33,423 nucleotides of DNA from Novimethylophilus sp036504375 (GCF_036504375.1 NZ_DASXVH010000039.1:1-33423); one strand, 5' to 3'. Shown: positions 1 to 9,140, numbered from the stretch's first letter. The notes: generated by a model not told the origin, from the letters alone. A program made the numbers and translations.

Positions 1-809
<809 letters not shown>

Positions 810-841
810 GTGAGCGGTCGGCAATTAGTGATCAGCGTTCA

Positions 842-873
842 GCTTGCCGCCATCGCAGCCGATGGCGGCAAGC
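842..873 (-). promoter_or_regulatory. Strong intergenic hairpin between dnaE and accA
   Basis: A perfect 14-bp inverted repeat, arms 842-855 and 860-873 with a 4-base loop, begins three bases after the dnaE stop codon. Read on the minus (transcript) strand no T-tract follows, so it is not a canonical intrinsic terminator. It could be an RNA processing or stability element that sets accA against dnaE expression, or a degenerate palindromic repeat. The pairing is directly visible; the role is inferred. Confidence 0.6.
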
Positions 874-875
874 CG

Positions 876-3800
876 TTAATGATACAGGATTTTCACGTTA
901 TCTTCGGATAGCCACGACCTCAGGCCTTCCAGCAGCTCGTCGCGCAGCTCCACGCGCCAGCCGTCCGGCAGCGGCACTTCGCAGCTGGCATCGGTGTTGC
1001 GGTAATCGAGGATGACCCGGCAAGCTTCCTGCCGCAGATAAGGGGCCAACAATTCCCGCAAGCGCGCCGCATCGGCCCGGCCATTGCAGGACAGCTTCAG
1101 CGTCTGGGCGTGAGCGGTGCGTGCGGCGGCCAGATCGAACAGGCGGCGCGCGCTGACGCGCAGGCCGCCGGTGTAATCGTCGTTGCTGACCTTGCCTTCG
1201 ACGATCAGCAACTGGTCCTCCTTGAGCAGGGCCTGCTGTGCCATCAAGAGTTCGTTGCCCACTGCCACGTCGAGCTGCGCGGTGCCGTCGTCCAGCGTGA
1301 CGAACGCCATTTTGCCGCGCGCCGTCATTTTGCTGCGGGCCGCCAGTACCACGCCGGCCAGCAGTTGCGGCTGCTCCCTGGGAGCCAGCGTCGCCAGTTC
1401 GGTCTTGACGAAGAGCGCCACTTCCTGGCGCCAGGCGCTGAACGGGTGGCCGCTGAAGTAGAAACCGAGCGCGACCTTTTCCTGTACCAGCTGTTCGCGC
1501 TCCGGCCAGGGCTGCGTTTTGGGTAAAGCTTGCTGCGGCATGTCGTGACTCTCGCCGAACAGGCTGTCCTGCGCCGAACCGGCCCCCTGCCCCGCCAGTT
1601 CCATCGCGATGCCCACCGCCGCCAGCAGCGCAGCGCGGTTGGCATCGATCGCATCGAACGCTCCTGCCCTTACTAAGGACTCGATCACGCGGCGGTTGAC
1701 CTTGCGCAAATCCAGGCGACGGCAAAAATCGAACAGGCCGGCAAACGGCCCGCCTTTTTCGCGCGCCGCCAATATGATTTCGATCGCCGCCCAGCCGGTG
1801 CCCTTGACCGCCCCCAGGCCGTACAACACCTGCCCGGCGTTCAACGGCGTGAAACGGAATTCGCTGCGGTTGATGTCCGGCGGCAGCACTTCCAGGCCGT
1901 TGGCAAGGCAATCCTTGTAAAAGATGTGCACGCTGTCGGTATTGTTCATGTCCGCCGACATCGTGGCCGCCATGAAGGCCGCCGGGTAATGCGCCTTGAG
2001 CCAGGCGGTATGGTAGGCCACCAGCGCATAGGCAGCGGCGTGCGATTTGTTGAAGCCGTAGCCGGCGAATTTCTCCATCAGGTCGAAGATGTAGCCGGCC
2101 TGATCCTGGGTGGTACCGTTCTTCACCGCGCCTTCGACGAAAATGGCGCGCTGCGCGTCCATTTCCTCTTTCTTCTTCTTGCCCATCGCACGCCGCAGCA
2201 GGTCCGCGCCGCCCAGGCTGTAGCCGCCCACCACCTGCGCCATCTGCATCACCTGCTCCTGGTACACCATGATGCCGTAGGTCTCGCGCAAAATGGGTTC
2301 GGTGGAGGGATGCGGATATTCCACCTTCTGCTGGCCGTGCTTGCGGCGGCAGAAATCCGGGATCAGGTCCATGGGCCCAGGACGGTACAGCGCCACCAGC
2401 GCGATGATGTCCTCGAAGCAGTCCGGCTTGGCCTGCTTCAGCATATCCTTCATGCCGGACGATTCCAGCTGGAACACCGCGGTGGTGTTGGAGTTTTTCA
2501 GCAGGCGGTAGGCGTCGGCATCGTTCAACGGCAGCGTAGCGAGGTCGATCGGCGTTTCACCTTCCACGACGCGCTGCCGGTTGGTCCACTCCACCGCCAT
2601 GTCGAGTATGGTGAGCGTGCGCAGGCCGAGAAAGTCGAACTTCACCAGGCCCACCGCTTCCACGTCGTCCTTGTCGTACTGGCTCACCACGCTGTCGCTG
2701 CCCTGCTGGCAGTACATCGGTGAGAAATCGGTGATTTTTCCCGGCGAGATCAGCACCCCGCCGGCGTGCATGCCGACGTTGCGGGTGAGGCCTTCCAGAC
2801 GCAGCGCCAGTTCCAGCAGTTCGCGCACTTCCTCTTCCTTTTCCTGCCGTTCCTTGAGCTGCGGCTCCTGCTCCAGCGCGGCGGCCAGCGTGATGCCCAG
2901 CTCGCGCGGGATCAGCTTGGCGATGCCGTCGACGAAGTTGAAACCCAGGTCGAGCACGCGCCCGACGTCGCGGATCACCGCCTTGGCGGCCATGGTACCG
3001 AAGGTGGCGATTTGCGACACCGCGTCCAGCCCGTATTTGCGCTTGACGTAGTCGATCACGCGGTCACGGCCGTCCTGGCAGAAATCGATATCGAAGTCGG
3101 GCATCGACACCCGCTCCGGATTGAGGAAGCGCTCGAACAGCAGGTTGAACTGCAGCGGGTCGAGATCGGTAATGCCCAGCGAATACGCCACCAGCGAACC
3201 CGCGCCGGAGCCCCGCCCCGGCCCGACCGGCACGCCGTTGTTCTTGGCCCAGTTGATGAAGTCGGCGACGATCAGGAAATAGCCGGCAAATCCCATGGCT
3301 ATGATGGTCTTGGTTTCGAATTCCAGGCGCCAGAAATATTCGGCGCGCTTGGCATCGCACACCGCGGGCTCGGGATACAGCACTTCCAGCCGCCGCTCCA
3401 GCCCTGCCGCAGCCTGGCTGCGCAGGTAATCGTCCAGGCTTTCATTATTGGGGGTCGGAAACTGCGGCAGGTAGTTTTTACCCAGCGTCAGCGTCAGATT
3501 GCAGCGCTTGGCGATCTCGACGCTGTTGAGCAGTGCTTCCGGGATATCGGCAAACAGCTCGGCCATCTCGGCCTGGCTACGGAAATACTGCTGTTCGGTG
3601 AAACTACGCGGCCGGCGTTTGTCGGCGAGCACATAGCCCTCGGCAATGCAGACGCGGGCCTCGTGCGCCTTGAAATCGTCGCTGTCGAGAAACTGTACCG
3701 GCTGCGTCGCCACCGGTGGCAGGCCAAGCTCCGCCGCCAGAGCCAGCGCGCGGGCGTTATAGGCTTCCTGCTGGGGATGGCCGGTGCGCTGCAGTTCGAT

Positions 3801-4301
3801 ATAGAAGCGCGACGGGAACAGGCGTTGCCATTCTTCGGCCAGCGCGCGCGCCTGCGCTTCGTTGCCTTGCAGCAGCGCCTGCCCGATATCGCCGGACAGC
3901 GCGCCGGACAGCAGGATCAGGCCGCCGACGTCCTGTTCCAGCCAGGCGCGCTTGATTTCGGCGCGGCTTCTGTGCTGGTTTTCGAGATAGGCGCGGGTGA
4001 GCAGCTGGCACAGGCGCAAATAGCCGGCATGGGCCTGGCACAACAGCAGGATACGGAACGGCTGGTCGCGGTTGGCCTCGTTTTCGAGCCACACGTCGCA
4101 GCCGATGACGGGCTTGATGCCCTTGCCGCGCGCGGCCTGGTAAAATTTCACGGCGCCGAACAGATTGGCGAGATCGGTCAGCCCCAGCGCCGGCATGTGA
4201 TCGGCCGCGGCGCGCTTGACGTAATCGTCCACGCGCACCATGCCGTCCTGGATTGAGTATTCGCTGTGGCAGCGCAGATGAATGAACGACGGGTTGGACA
4301 T
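876..4301 (-). CDS. dnaE: DNA polymerase III subunit alpha
   Basis: The replicative DNA polymerase catalytic subunit, part of the Pol III core with epsilon (DnaQ) and theta. From the ATG at 4301 it has 1141 residues, close to E. coli DnaE (1160). The N-terminal PHP domain opens with HLRCHSEYS (His8, His12). The C-family polymerase palm carries GPGRGSGAGSLVAY (360-373) and the catalytic PDFDIDF (401-407, Asp404 and Asp406); a third acidic site lies in KFDFLGLRTL. The fingers include FNKSHAAAYALVAY, and an OB-fold region follows near the C-terminus. A TTG three codons upstream is in frame, but the ATG matches family starts. accA follows downstream. A candidate promoter lies between this gene and the histidine kinase gene upstream. 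Confidence 0.98.
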   Translation of the reverse strand: MSNPSFIHLRCHSEYSIQDGMVRVDDYVKRAAADHMPALGLTDLANLFGAVKFYQAARGKGIKPVIGCDVWLENEANRDQPFRILLLCQAHAGYLRLCQLLTRAYLENQHRSRAEIKRAWLEQDVGGLILLSGALSGDIGQALLQGNEAQARALAEEWQRLFPSRFYIELQRTGHPQQEAYNARALALAAELGLPPVATQPVQFLDSDDFKAHEARVCIAEGYVLADKRRPRSFTEQQYFRSQAEMAELFADIPEALLNSVEIAKRCNLTLTLGKNYLPQFPTPNNESLDDYLRSQAAAGLERRLEVLYPEPAVCDAKRAEYFWRLEFETKTIIAMGFAGYFLIVADFINWAKNNGVPVGPGRGSGAGSLVAYSLGITDLDPLQFNLLFERFLNPERVSMPDFDIDFCQDGRDRVIDYVKRKYGLDAVSQIATFGTMAAKAVIRDVGRVLDLGFNFVDGIAKLIPRELGITLAAALEQEPQLKERQEKEEEVRELLELALRLEGLTRNVGMHAGGVLISPGKITDFSPMYCQQGSDSVVSQYDKDDVEAVGLVKFDFLGLRTLTILDMAVEWTNRQRVVEGETPIDLATLPLNDADAYRLLKNSNTTAVFQLESSGMKDMLKQAKPDCFEDIIALVALYRPGPMDLIPDFCRRKHGQQKVEYPHPSTEPILRETYGIMVYQEQVMQMAQVVGGYSLGGADLLRRAMGKKKKEEMDAQRAIFVEGAVKNGTTQDQAGYIFDLMEKFAGYGFNKSHAAAYALVAYHTAWLKAHYPAAFMAATMSADMNNTDSVHIFYKDCLANGLEVLPPDINRSEFRFTPLNAGQVLYGLGAVKGTGWAAIEIILAAREKGGPFAGLFDFCRRLDLRKVNRRVIESLVRAGAFDAIDANRAALLAAVGIAMELAGQGAGSAQDSLFGESHDMPQQALPKTQPWPEREQLVQEKVALGFYFSGHPFSAWRQEVALFVKTELATLAPREQPQLLAGVVLAARSKMTARGKMAFVTLDDGTAQLDVAVGNELLMAQQALLKEDQLLIVEGKVSNDDYTGGLRVSARRLFDLAAARTAHAQTLKLSCNGRADAARLRELLAPYLRQEACRVILDYRNTDASCEVPLPDGWRVELRDELLEGLRSWLSEDNVKILYH

Positions 4302-4309
4302 AGGCGGCA

Positions 4310-4338
4310 ATTTTACCGCATCCGGCGCGGCGGGTCAG
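4310..4338 (-). promoter_or_regulatory. Candidate sigma70 promoter for dnaE
   Basis: On the minus strand a -35-like CTGACC (4338-4333) is separated by 17 bases from a -10-like TAAAAT (4315-4310). The -10 ends 8 bases before the dnaE ATG at 4301, so a start at the usual distance would give a nearly leaderless message. The -35 overlaps the stop codon of the upstream kinase gene. This is motif inspection only. Confidence 0.35.
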
Positions 4339-4949
4339 GGCAGCCGCAGCAGAAAAATAGCTCCCTGCCCATTGCGCAATTCGGTATTTCCGCTATTGCC
4401 GCCGTTCTGATGCAGTTCGGCAATCCTGGCAGCCAGGTAGAGGCCCAGGCCGGTACCGTGGCGGCTGGCCGGCATCGGCGCCGCCCGTAACTCTTGCGCC
4501 AGCATTTCCTGCGGAAAACCGGGCCCGTCATCGGTAATGCCGAATTCCAGCTGGCCGTCTTGCTCCTGCGCCCGCAGACGGACAGCGGCGCGCGCATGCC
4601 GGCAGGCGTTGTGGATGGCGTTGCCGAGCGCCAGGCGCAGCAGCGCCGCGTCGTAGAACCAGAACGCCGGCGCGGCCTCTGTTTCCAGGCTGATGTCGAG
4701 CGCCGGAAACAAGGCGCGGTACTCGGCCGCCAGCTCCTGCAGCAAATCGCCGGGACAGCCGGAATCCACGTTGAGCCGTAAAGTGCCGGCCTGCTGGCGC
4801 TGCACCAACAGCAATCCGGTCAGGCGACGCGCAGCGGCAAACGCGATGTCGGTCTCCCCGGCGCAATCTCCGCGCCGTTCCAGCCTGAGCGCCAGCTCGG
4901 CGAGTTGGTTCTTGACGTCATGGATGACGGCTGCGGCCAGTTCGTCCAT
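4335..4949 (-). CDS. Small soluble sensor histidine kinase
   Basis: A 204-residue cytoplasmic histidine kinase without an obvious sensor domain or membrane segment. The phospho-acceptor is probably His10 in AAVIHDVKNQLAEL, which is unusually close to the N-terminus. The HATPase_c domain shows the N box LGNAIHNACRHA, the G1 box DDGPGF and the G2 box GTGLGLYLA. The start ATG shares one base with the stop of the response-regulator gene upstream (TAATG), which points to translational coupling and to that regulator as its partner. An in-frame extension back to 5045 would lie inside the regulator gene and reads like frame shadow, so it was rejected. With no sensory module, input probably comes through partner proteins. 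The signal is unknown. Confidence 0.85.
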   Translation of the reverse strand: MDELAAAVIHDVKNQLAELALRLERRGDCAGETDIAFAAARRLTGLLLVQRQQAGTLRLNVDSGCPGDLLQELAAEYRALFPALDISLETEAAPAFWFYDAALLRLALGNAIHNACRHARAAVRLRAQEQDGQLEFGITDDGPGFPQEMLAQELRAAPMPASRHGTGLGLYLAARIAELHQNGGNSGNTELRNGQGAIFLLRLP

Positions 4950-6556
4950 TATTCCTGGCTGACCTTTTTCAGTACCGCATCGATCTGCGCCAGCTTGGGG
5001 TAATCGGGCGACTTGGCGGCGACCAACTGGCGCAGCCTCGTGCATTCGTGCATCTTAATCGAGGTGTAACCGCTGCGCGCGAGATCGAGCGCCAGCGCCA
5101 GCGCCGCATTGCCGACGATCTGCAGGTTGTTGGGCAGGCGGTCGGCGGCATCGCACAGCAGGCTGACCGCTTCGTTCAGCTCGCCGGCCTCGGCCTTGCG
5201 CACGCCTTCGTTGTTGAGCTGGATGATTTCCTGCACGCTGGCCGCAATCATCGCCGTCGCTTCCGCCTCGCCCTTGCCGGCGGCAGTCAGCACGGTATGC
5301 ACTTTTTCCTGCGCCGCAGTGTCGTCCGGATTGTTCTGCACCAGTTGTTTCAGCAGATCCGTTGCCTGCTGCTCCTTGCCCAGCGCGAAGCAGGCATCGG
5401 CGACAGCCGCCACCACAGACGGCGGCAGGTCGCCGTGATGCGCGGCCAACGCCTGCGACAACGCGGCTTCGGCCAATTCGTTGTTGCCAGCCTTGCGGTG
5501 AGCAGCAATTTCACTGGTCGTCAGCAGCACGCTGCTGGCCTCGTCGCTGAAGCTCTGTTTGGCTTCCTTGAGCACTGCCAGCGCTTTCTCCGGCTTGCCC
5601 TGCTCGTTGATGGCCTTGGACAGGATCGCGTAATCCTGCGCTTCGCGCACCGGCGAATATTTATGCTTGGCCAGTGCCTCGGTCATTATCTGCTCGGCGA
5701 CGTCGTGGCGCCCGGTATCGACCGCGAGTTCAGCCACATGGCGCACGCGGTTCAGCGTACCGGGGCTCACCTGGCGTGCGGACTGCAGTATCTCCAGCGC
5801 GGCCTCCTTGTCGCCGGTTTCGGCCAGCACACCTCCCAGGAAATCGTAGGCTCCCATGTAATGGTCGTGCTCCGCGACCAGTTCTCGTGCCAACGCTGCG
5901 GCTTGATCCTTGCTGCCGTTCAGCGCTAGCGCGCGGGCCAGCCCCAGCTTGGCCCACGGCAGCGGCCGCAGCGCCAGCATTTCGGTGTAAAGCGCCGCCG
6001 CCTCCGGCGCGTGACCGCTCTTGAGCAGCGCCTCGCCCTTGATCTTGCTGGCTTCGATGAAAAACTTATCACGAACGGCGATCACTTCATCGCATTGCGC
6101 CGCCACCCGCTCCCAATCCTTGGCATCAGCCGCCTTGTCGATGGCAGCGAAGCAGCTTTGCCGCTCCAGCAGTTTTCCCAGCCGGTTGTTGAGCTGCTCG
6201 GCGGTAAAAGGCTTGAGCAGGTAATCGTCGGGGGCGCATTCGGCCGCGGTGACCACACTTTCATACGAGCTCTCGGCGGTGATCATGATGAAAATCGTGT
6301 TGCGGCTGATCAGGTCGCGGTTGCGCAGATATTCGAGAAACTGCTGGCCGTTAGTGCCCTCGCCGAGGAAGTAGTCGCACAGGATGATGTCGTAATGGCC
6401 GTTATTCATCAGCGACAGCGCTTCCTTGATGCTGGCCACCACATGCAGCTTTTCGAAGCCGGAATGCGTGAGCGACATCTGCAGCTGCGTGCGCATGCCG
6501 GCCTGGTCGTCGATGACCAGCACCCGTTTGCTGGAAAACTGGTTGACCACCGTCAT
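4949..6556 (-). CDS. Response regulator with TPR-repeat C-terminal half
   Basis: A 535-residue protein with an N-terminal CheY-like receiver (about 10-130). It shows the acidic pair in VIDDQAG, phospho-acceptor Asp61 in LCDYFLGEG, the conserved Thr in MITAES and Lys115 in YLLKPF. The rest is alpha-helical and TPR-like: repeated pairs such as AAALYTEMLALRPLPWAKLGLA, then ELAVDTGRHDVAEQI and ALAVLKEAKQSF. No DNA-binding or enzymatic output domain is visible, so output is probably through protein contacts. The ATG at 6556 overlaps the stop of the MazG-like gene by ATGA; the stop overlaps the start of the soluble histidine kinase. An in-frame extension to 6772 lies within the MazG gene and was rejected. 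The response-regulator assignment is firm; the biological process is not known. Confidence 0.9.
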   Translation of the reverse strand: MTVVNQFSSKRVLVIDDQAGMRTQLQMSLTHSGFEKLHVVASIKEALSLMNNGHYDIILCDYFLGEGTNGQQFLEYLRNRDLISRNTIFIMITAESSYESVVTAAECAPDDYLLKPFTAEQLNNRLGKLLERQSCFAAIDKAADAKDWERVAAQCDEVIAVRDKFFIEASKIKGEALLKSGHAPEAAALYTEMLALRPLPWAKLGLARALALNGSKDQAAALARELVAEHDHYMGAYDFLGGVLAETGDKEAALEILQSARQVSPGTLNRVRHVAELAVDTGRHDVAEQIMTEALAKHKYSPVREAQDYAILSKAINEQGKPEKALAVLKEAKQSFSDEASSVLLTTSEIAAHRKAGNNELAEAALSQALAAHHGDLPPSVVAAVADACFALGKEQQATDLLKQLVQNNPDDTAAQEKVHTVLTAAGKGEAEATAMIAASVQEIIQLNNEGVRKAEAGELNEAVSLLCDAADRLPNNLQIVGNAALALALDLARSGYTSIKMHECTRLRQLVAAKSPDYPKLAQIDAVLKKVSQE

Positions 6557-6918
6557 TGTTCGTACGCGGTATATTTGTCGTTGCGCCCACGCGCCTTGTC
6601 GGCGGGGTATTTCTGCGCGTTGAGGTCCATCTTGCGCTGCGCGGCGGCGATCAGGTCGATACCCAGCACGTCCGACAAGCGCAGCAGGTAGATGAAGGTA
6701 TCGGCGATTTCGCGCTCGACCTCGACACGCTTTTCCGGCGTCAACTCCCGGCTTTCCTGCTCGGTAGCCCACTGGAAATGCTCGACCAGTTCGGCGGCCT
6801 CGACGATCATCGCCATCGCCAGATTCTTCGGCGAATGGAACTGCTCCCAGTCGCGCTCGCGCACGAAACCGCGCAGGCGCTCGCGCAGCCCATCCAGCCT
6901 GTCCGGGGCGCTACTCAT
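6553..6918 (-). CDS. MazG-like nucleotide pyrophosphohydrolase (RS21-C6/dCTPase type)
   Basis: A 121-residue protein of the all-alpha NTP pyrophosphatase superfamily. These enzymes hydrolyse a (d)NTP to the (d)NMP and pyrophosphate, often as house-cleaning enzymes. The metal-binding signature is intact: EAAELVEHF (Glu40, Glu43) and EREIADTFIYLLRL (Glu70, Asp73). The sequence FHSPKNLAMAMIVEAAEL matches the RS21-C6/dCTPP1-like branch rather than full-length MazG. The start overlaps the stop of the THUMP methyltransferase gene by 8 bases and the stop overlaps the response-regulator start by 4, so these genes are surely co-translated. The physiological nucleotide cannot be told from sequence. Confidence 0.92.
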   Translation of the reverse strand: MSSAPDRLDGLRERLRGFVRERDWEQFHSPKNLAMAMIVEAAELVEHFQWATEQESRELTPEKRVEVEREIADTFIYLLRLSDVLGIDLIAAAQRKMDLNAQKYPADKARGRNDKYTAYEQ

Positions 6919-8074
6919 TCACCGTCTTCCGGTTGCTGCCGGCAACCATTTTGAACTCGTACAGCCGGCATTCCAGCGCGCCGTTGAACAGCGGCGTCTT
7001 GCGCGACGGCGCTAGTCGCATGAGCTTGGGCAGCCGGTTATCGGAGGTCAGGAAAAAAGCATTCCAGCCGGCGAAATTGCGCTTGAGCGCGGCGGCAAGC
7101 TGAGGATACAGCTCGGCCAGCTGTTCCTCTTCGCCGATGCGCACGCCGTAGGGCGGATTGGTCAGCAATATGCCTTGCGGCGCCGGCGCCTCGGCCTCCA
7201 GGATATCCGCCTGGCGCACCTGCACCACATTGGAGAACCCCGCCGCTTCCAGGTTCTGGCGTGCCGCCCGCACCGCGCGCATATCGCTGTCGCTGCCGAA
7301 TATCGGCAGCGGCGATGCCGGTTTGGCGCGCTTCTTGGCTTGCTCCTGAAGGATTTTCCAGGCTGCCGCATCGAAATTCTTCAGTTTTTCGAAAGCGAAC
7401 GCGCGCCCCGAGCCGGGCGCGATGTCCAGCGCGATCAGCGCCGCTTCGATCAGAAAAGTGCCGCTGCCGCACATCGGGTCCAAGAGCGGCGCGCCGGGCT
7501 GCCAGCCGGTGAGCTTGATGATGCCGGCGGCAAGGTTCTCGCGCAGCGGCGCGTCCACACTGGCCTTGCGGTGGCCGCGCTGAAACAGCGCGGCACCGGA
7601 GGTGTCGAGGTATATCTGGCATTCGGTGGCGGTCAGGTAGGCATGGATGCGCACGTCCGGCTCGCGGGTATCGATGCTGGGGCGGGTGCCGCCGGCATTG
7701 CGAAACCTGTCGCAGACCGCGTCCTTGATGCGCAGCGTGATGAATTCCAGGCTCTTCAGCGGGCATTTCACCGCCGTCACCTTGACCATCATCGTGCGGC
7801 CCACGTCGAACCAGCTCGGCCACGGCAACGCGAACGCAGCCTTGTAGATGTCGTCCTCGGTACGGTAAGGGGCGCTGGAAAGCCGCCACAGCACGCGCGT
7901 GGCGACCCGGCTTTCCAGGTTGGCGCGATAGGCCAGCGTGACGTCGCCGGCAAAGCTGGCACCGCCGTCGGTCGGCTTGACGTCGGCCGCGCCGATTGCC
8001 GTAAGTTCCTGCGCCAATACCGGTTCCAGTCCGCGCGGACAGGTGGCGAAGAAGGTGTGTTGGTTTTTTTTCAT
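6911..8074 (-). CDS. THUMP-domain rRNA methyltransferase, RlmL-like
   Basis: A class I SAM-dependent RNA methyltransferase of 387 residues. By family it should methylate N2 of a guanine in 23S rRNA (G2445 in E. coli). A THUMP RNA-binding domain occupies about residues 45-155. The Rossmann domain carries motif I-like LDPMCGSGTFLIEAA (198-212) and the catalytic TNPPYG (305-310). In E. coli the RlmL and RlmK activities are fused in about 700 residues; here only the RlmL part is present, as in many betaproteobacteria. The start at 8074 is MKKNQHTFF. An upstream in-frame Met at 8110 would lie in the structured leader and is less likely. It heads the series with the MazG-like gene and the regulator/kinase pair. 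Confidence 0.93.
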   Translation of the reverse strand: MKKNQHTFFATCPRGLEPVLAQELTAIGAADVKPTDGGASFAGDVTLAYRANLESRVATRVLWRLSSAPYRTEDDIYKAAFALPWPSWFDVGRTMMVKVTAVKCPLKSLEFITLRIKDAVCDRFRNAGGTRPSIDTREPDVRIHAYLTATECQIYLDTSGAALFQRGHRKASVDAPLRENLAAGIIKLTGWQPGAPLLDPMCGSGTFLIEAALIALDIAPGSGRAFAFEKLKNFDAAAWKILQEQAKKRAKPASPLPIFGSDSDMRAVRAARQNLEAAGFSNVVQVRQADILEAEAPAPQGILLTNPPYGVRIGEEEQLAELYPQLAAALKRNFAGWNAFFLTSDNRLPKLMRLAPSRKTPLFNGALECRLYEFKMVAGSNRKTVNE

Positions 8075-8090
8075 AAAGCCACAATGCTCA

Positions 8091-8144
8091 CGGAGAATAC
8101 GCAGCGGCAACAGGCATCGCCTGTGCGTTTATGCGTTCTCTCCG
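8091..8144 (-). promoter_or_regulatory. Two-tier hairpin in the leader of the rlmL-like gene
   Basis: An outer stem pairs 8091-8103 with 8132-8144 (11 of 13 pairs, one 2x2 internal loop). Inside it sits a perfect 6-bp stem (8110-8115 with 8119-8124, 3-base loop). The structure fills most of the 82-base gap between the dksA-type gene and the methyltransferase start and ends 16 bases before the ATG at 8074. No T-tract follows on the transcript strand. It may be an attenuator, a processing site, or a terminator for the upstream pair. The role is inferred. Confidence 0.5.
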
Positions 8145-8156
8145 GCTAGCGAAAGA

Positions 8157-8552
8157 TTAAAGTTTGGGCGCACCGCTGTGGGCGAACGTTTTTTCGTGCT
8201 GGCTCTGGCAATTGATGCAGCGCGTGGCCTGCGGCGCTGCCAACAGGCGCTGGAAGCCGATTTCCTCGCCGCATTCCTCGCATTCGCCAAAAGTGTCGCT
8301 GCCGATGCGCTGCTGCGCCGTTTCCACCTGGGCCAGTTCTTCCACCTGGCGGCTGATGATGGCGATGTCCCGATCCAGCAGCATATCCGCCACCGAGGAA
8401 TCGCCGGCGTCGCTCACCTCGCCCGCCAGGTCGGCATAGTGTTCGTGGCCGGAGCGTTCCAGCTCGGTGCGGATTTCGGCGCACAACTCCGCCCTGCGCT
8501 GCGCCAGCGCCTCGGCGATCTGTTGCTGTTGCGTGTCGGAAATCTTGCTCAT
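8157..8552 (-). CDS. DksA/TraR-family zinc-finger regulator
   Basis: A 131-residue protein with the DksA/TraR layout: an N-terminal helical coiled coil and a C-terminal C4 zinc finger (Cys91, Cys94, Cys112, Cys115; C-x2-C-x17-C-x2-C). Family members bind the RNA polymerase secondary channel and adjust initiation, some with ppGpp. The coiled-coil tip here reads DAGDSS rather than DksA's DPADRA: the two Asp are kept but the Ala is a Ser. It may therefore be an accessory paralogue and not the housekeeping DksA. The ATG at 8552 is preferred over an in-frame TTG four codons upstream. It lies 21 bases downstream of the TetR gene in the same direction, so the two are probably one transcript. Confidence 0.9.
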   Translation of the reverse strand: MSKISDTQQQQIAEALAQRRAELCAEIRTELERSGHEHYADLAGEVSDAGDSSVADMLLDRDIAIISRQVEELAQVETAQQRIGSDTFGECEECGEEIGFQRLLAAPQATRCINCQSQHEKTFAHSGAPKL

Positions 8553-8573
8553 TGGTCTATCCAAAAAATTCGC

Positions 8574-9140
8574 TTATTTGCGTTGCGCCGATTCGATGAG
8601 GATGCGCGCCGCCTGTCTGGCATGCTCCAGCGCGCCTGAGCCTCTGGAGAGCTGCTCGGAAAGCACCGCCCCCTCGATCAGCATGGCTAATTGTAACCCT
8701 AATGCCTCCGGTGCGCGGATGCCGGCTTCGCGCGCCAGGCCGGTAATGTAATCGCGGAACTCCTGCGACAGCTCCGCCGACAGCCGATGCACCGGGCTGT
8801 CCGGCTGCGGAAATTCGGCGCTGGCCTTGAGGAAAGGCAGGCCGCTGCATTGCGGATCGGCCAGCCACTCCTCGACGTAATCGAATAGGCGCTGCAGCTT
8901 TTCCACCGGCCCGGAGGTGGATTTGTCCAGTTTTGCCGCGAGCTTTTCCGCGAATTCGCGGCTGCGGCGCGTCACCACTTCCAGCACCAAGTCTTCCTTG
9001 GTGCGGAAGTGCTTGTACAGCGTCATCTTGGCGATGCCGGCTTCGGCCACGATGGTGTCCACGCCGGTGGCATTGATGCCGCGCGTGTGGAACAAGGTCG
9101 AAGCGGCGACGAGAATGCGTTCGCGCATGTTTTTGGCCAT
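8574..9140 (-). CDS. TetR-family transcriptional regulator
   Basis: A 188-residue one-component repressor-type protein. The N-terminal TetR HTH is clear (RERILVAASTLFHTRGINA, VDTIVAEAGIAKMTLYKHF; residues about 6-50). The C-terminal ligand/dimer domain follows with LFDYVEEWLADPQCSGLPF, as in the large group annotated as TetR_C. A short palindrome overlapping its likely promoter suggests autoregulation. It is followed at 21 bases by a DksA/TraR-type gene. No efflux pump lies next to it, so its ligand and main targets are unknown. The upstream membrane protein at 9224-9946 shares similarity with its C-terminal domain, which suggests a common ancestry of the two genes. Confidence 0.93.
   Translation of the reverse strand: MAKNMRERILVAASTLFHTRGINATGVDTIVAEAGIAKMTLYKHFRTKEDLVLEVVTRRSREFAEKLAAKLDKSTSGPVEKLQRLFDYVEEWLADPQCSGLPFLKASAEFPQPDSPVHRLSAELSQEFRDYITGLAREAGIRAPEALGLQLAMLIEGAVLSEQLSRGSGALEHARQAARILIESAQRK

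Noticed and set aside
2766..4256. Long open frame (about 496 codons) antisense to dnaE
   Set aside because: Composition is rich in His, Arg, Gln and Ala with no motifs, as expected for a shadow frame of a GC-rich gene; dnaE is certain on the other strand.
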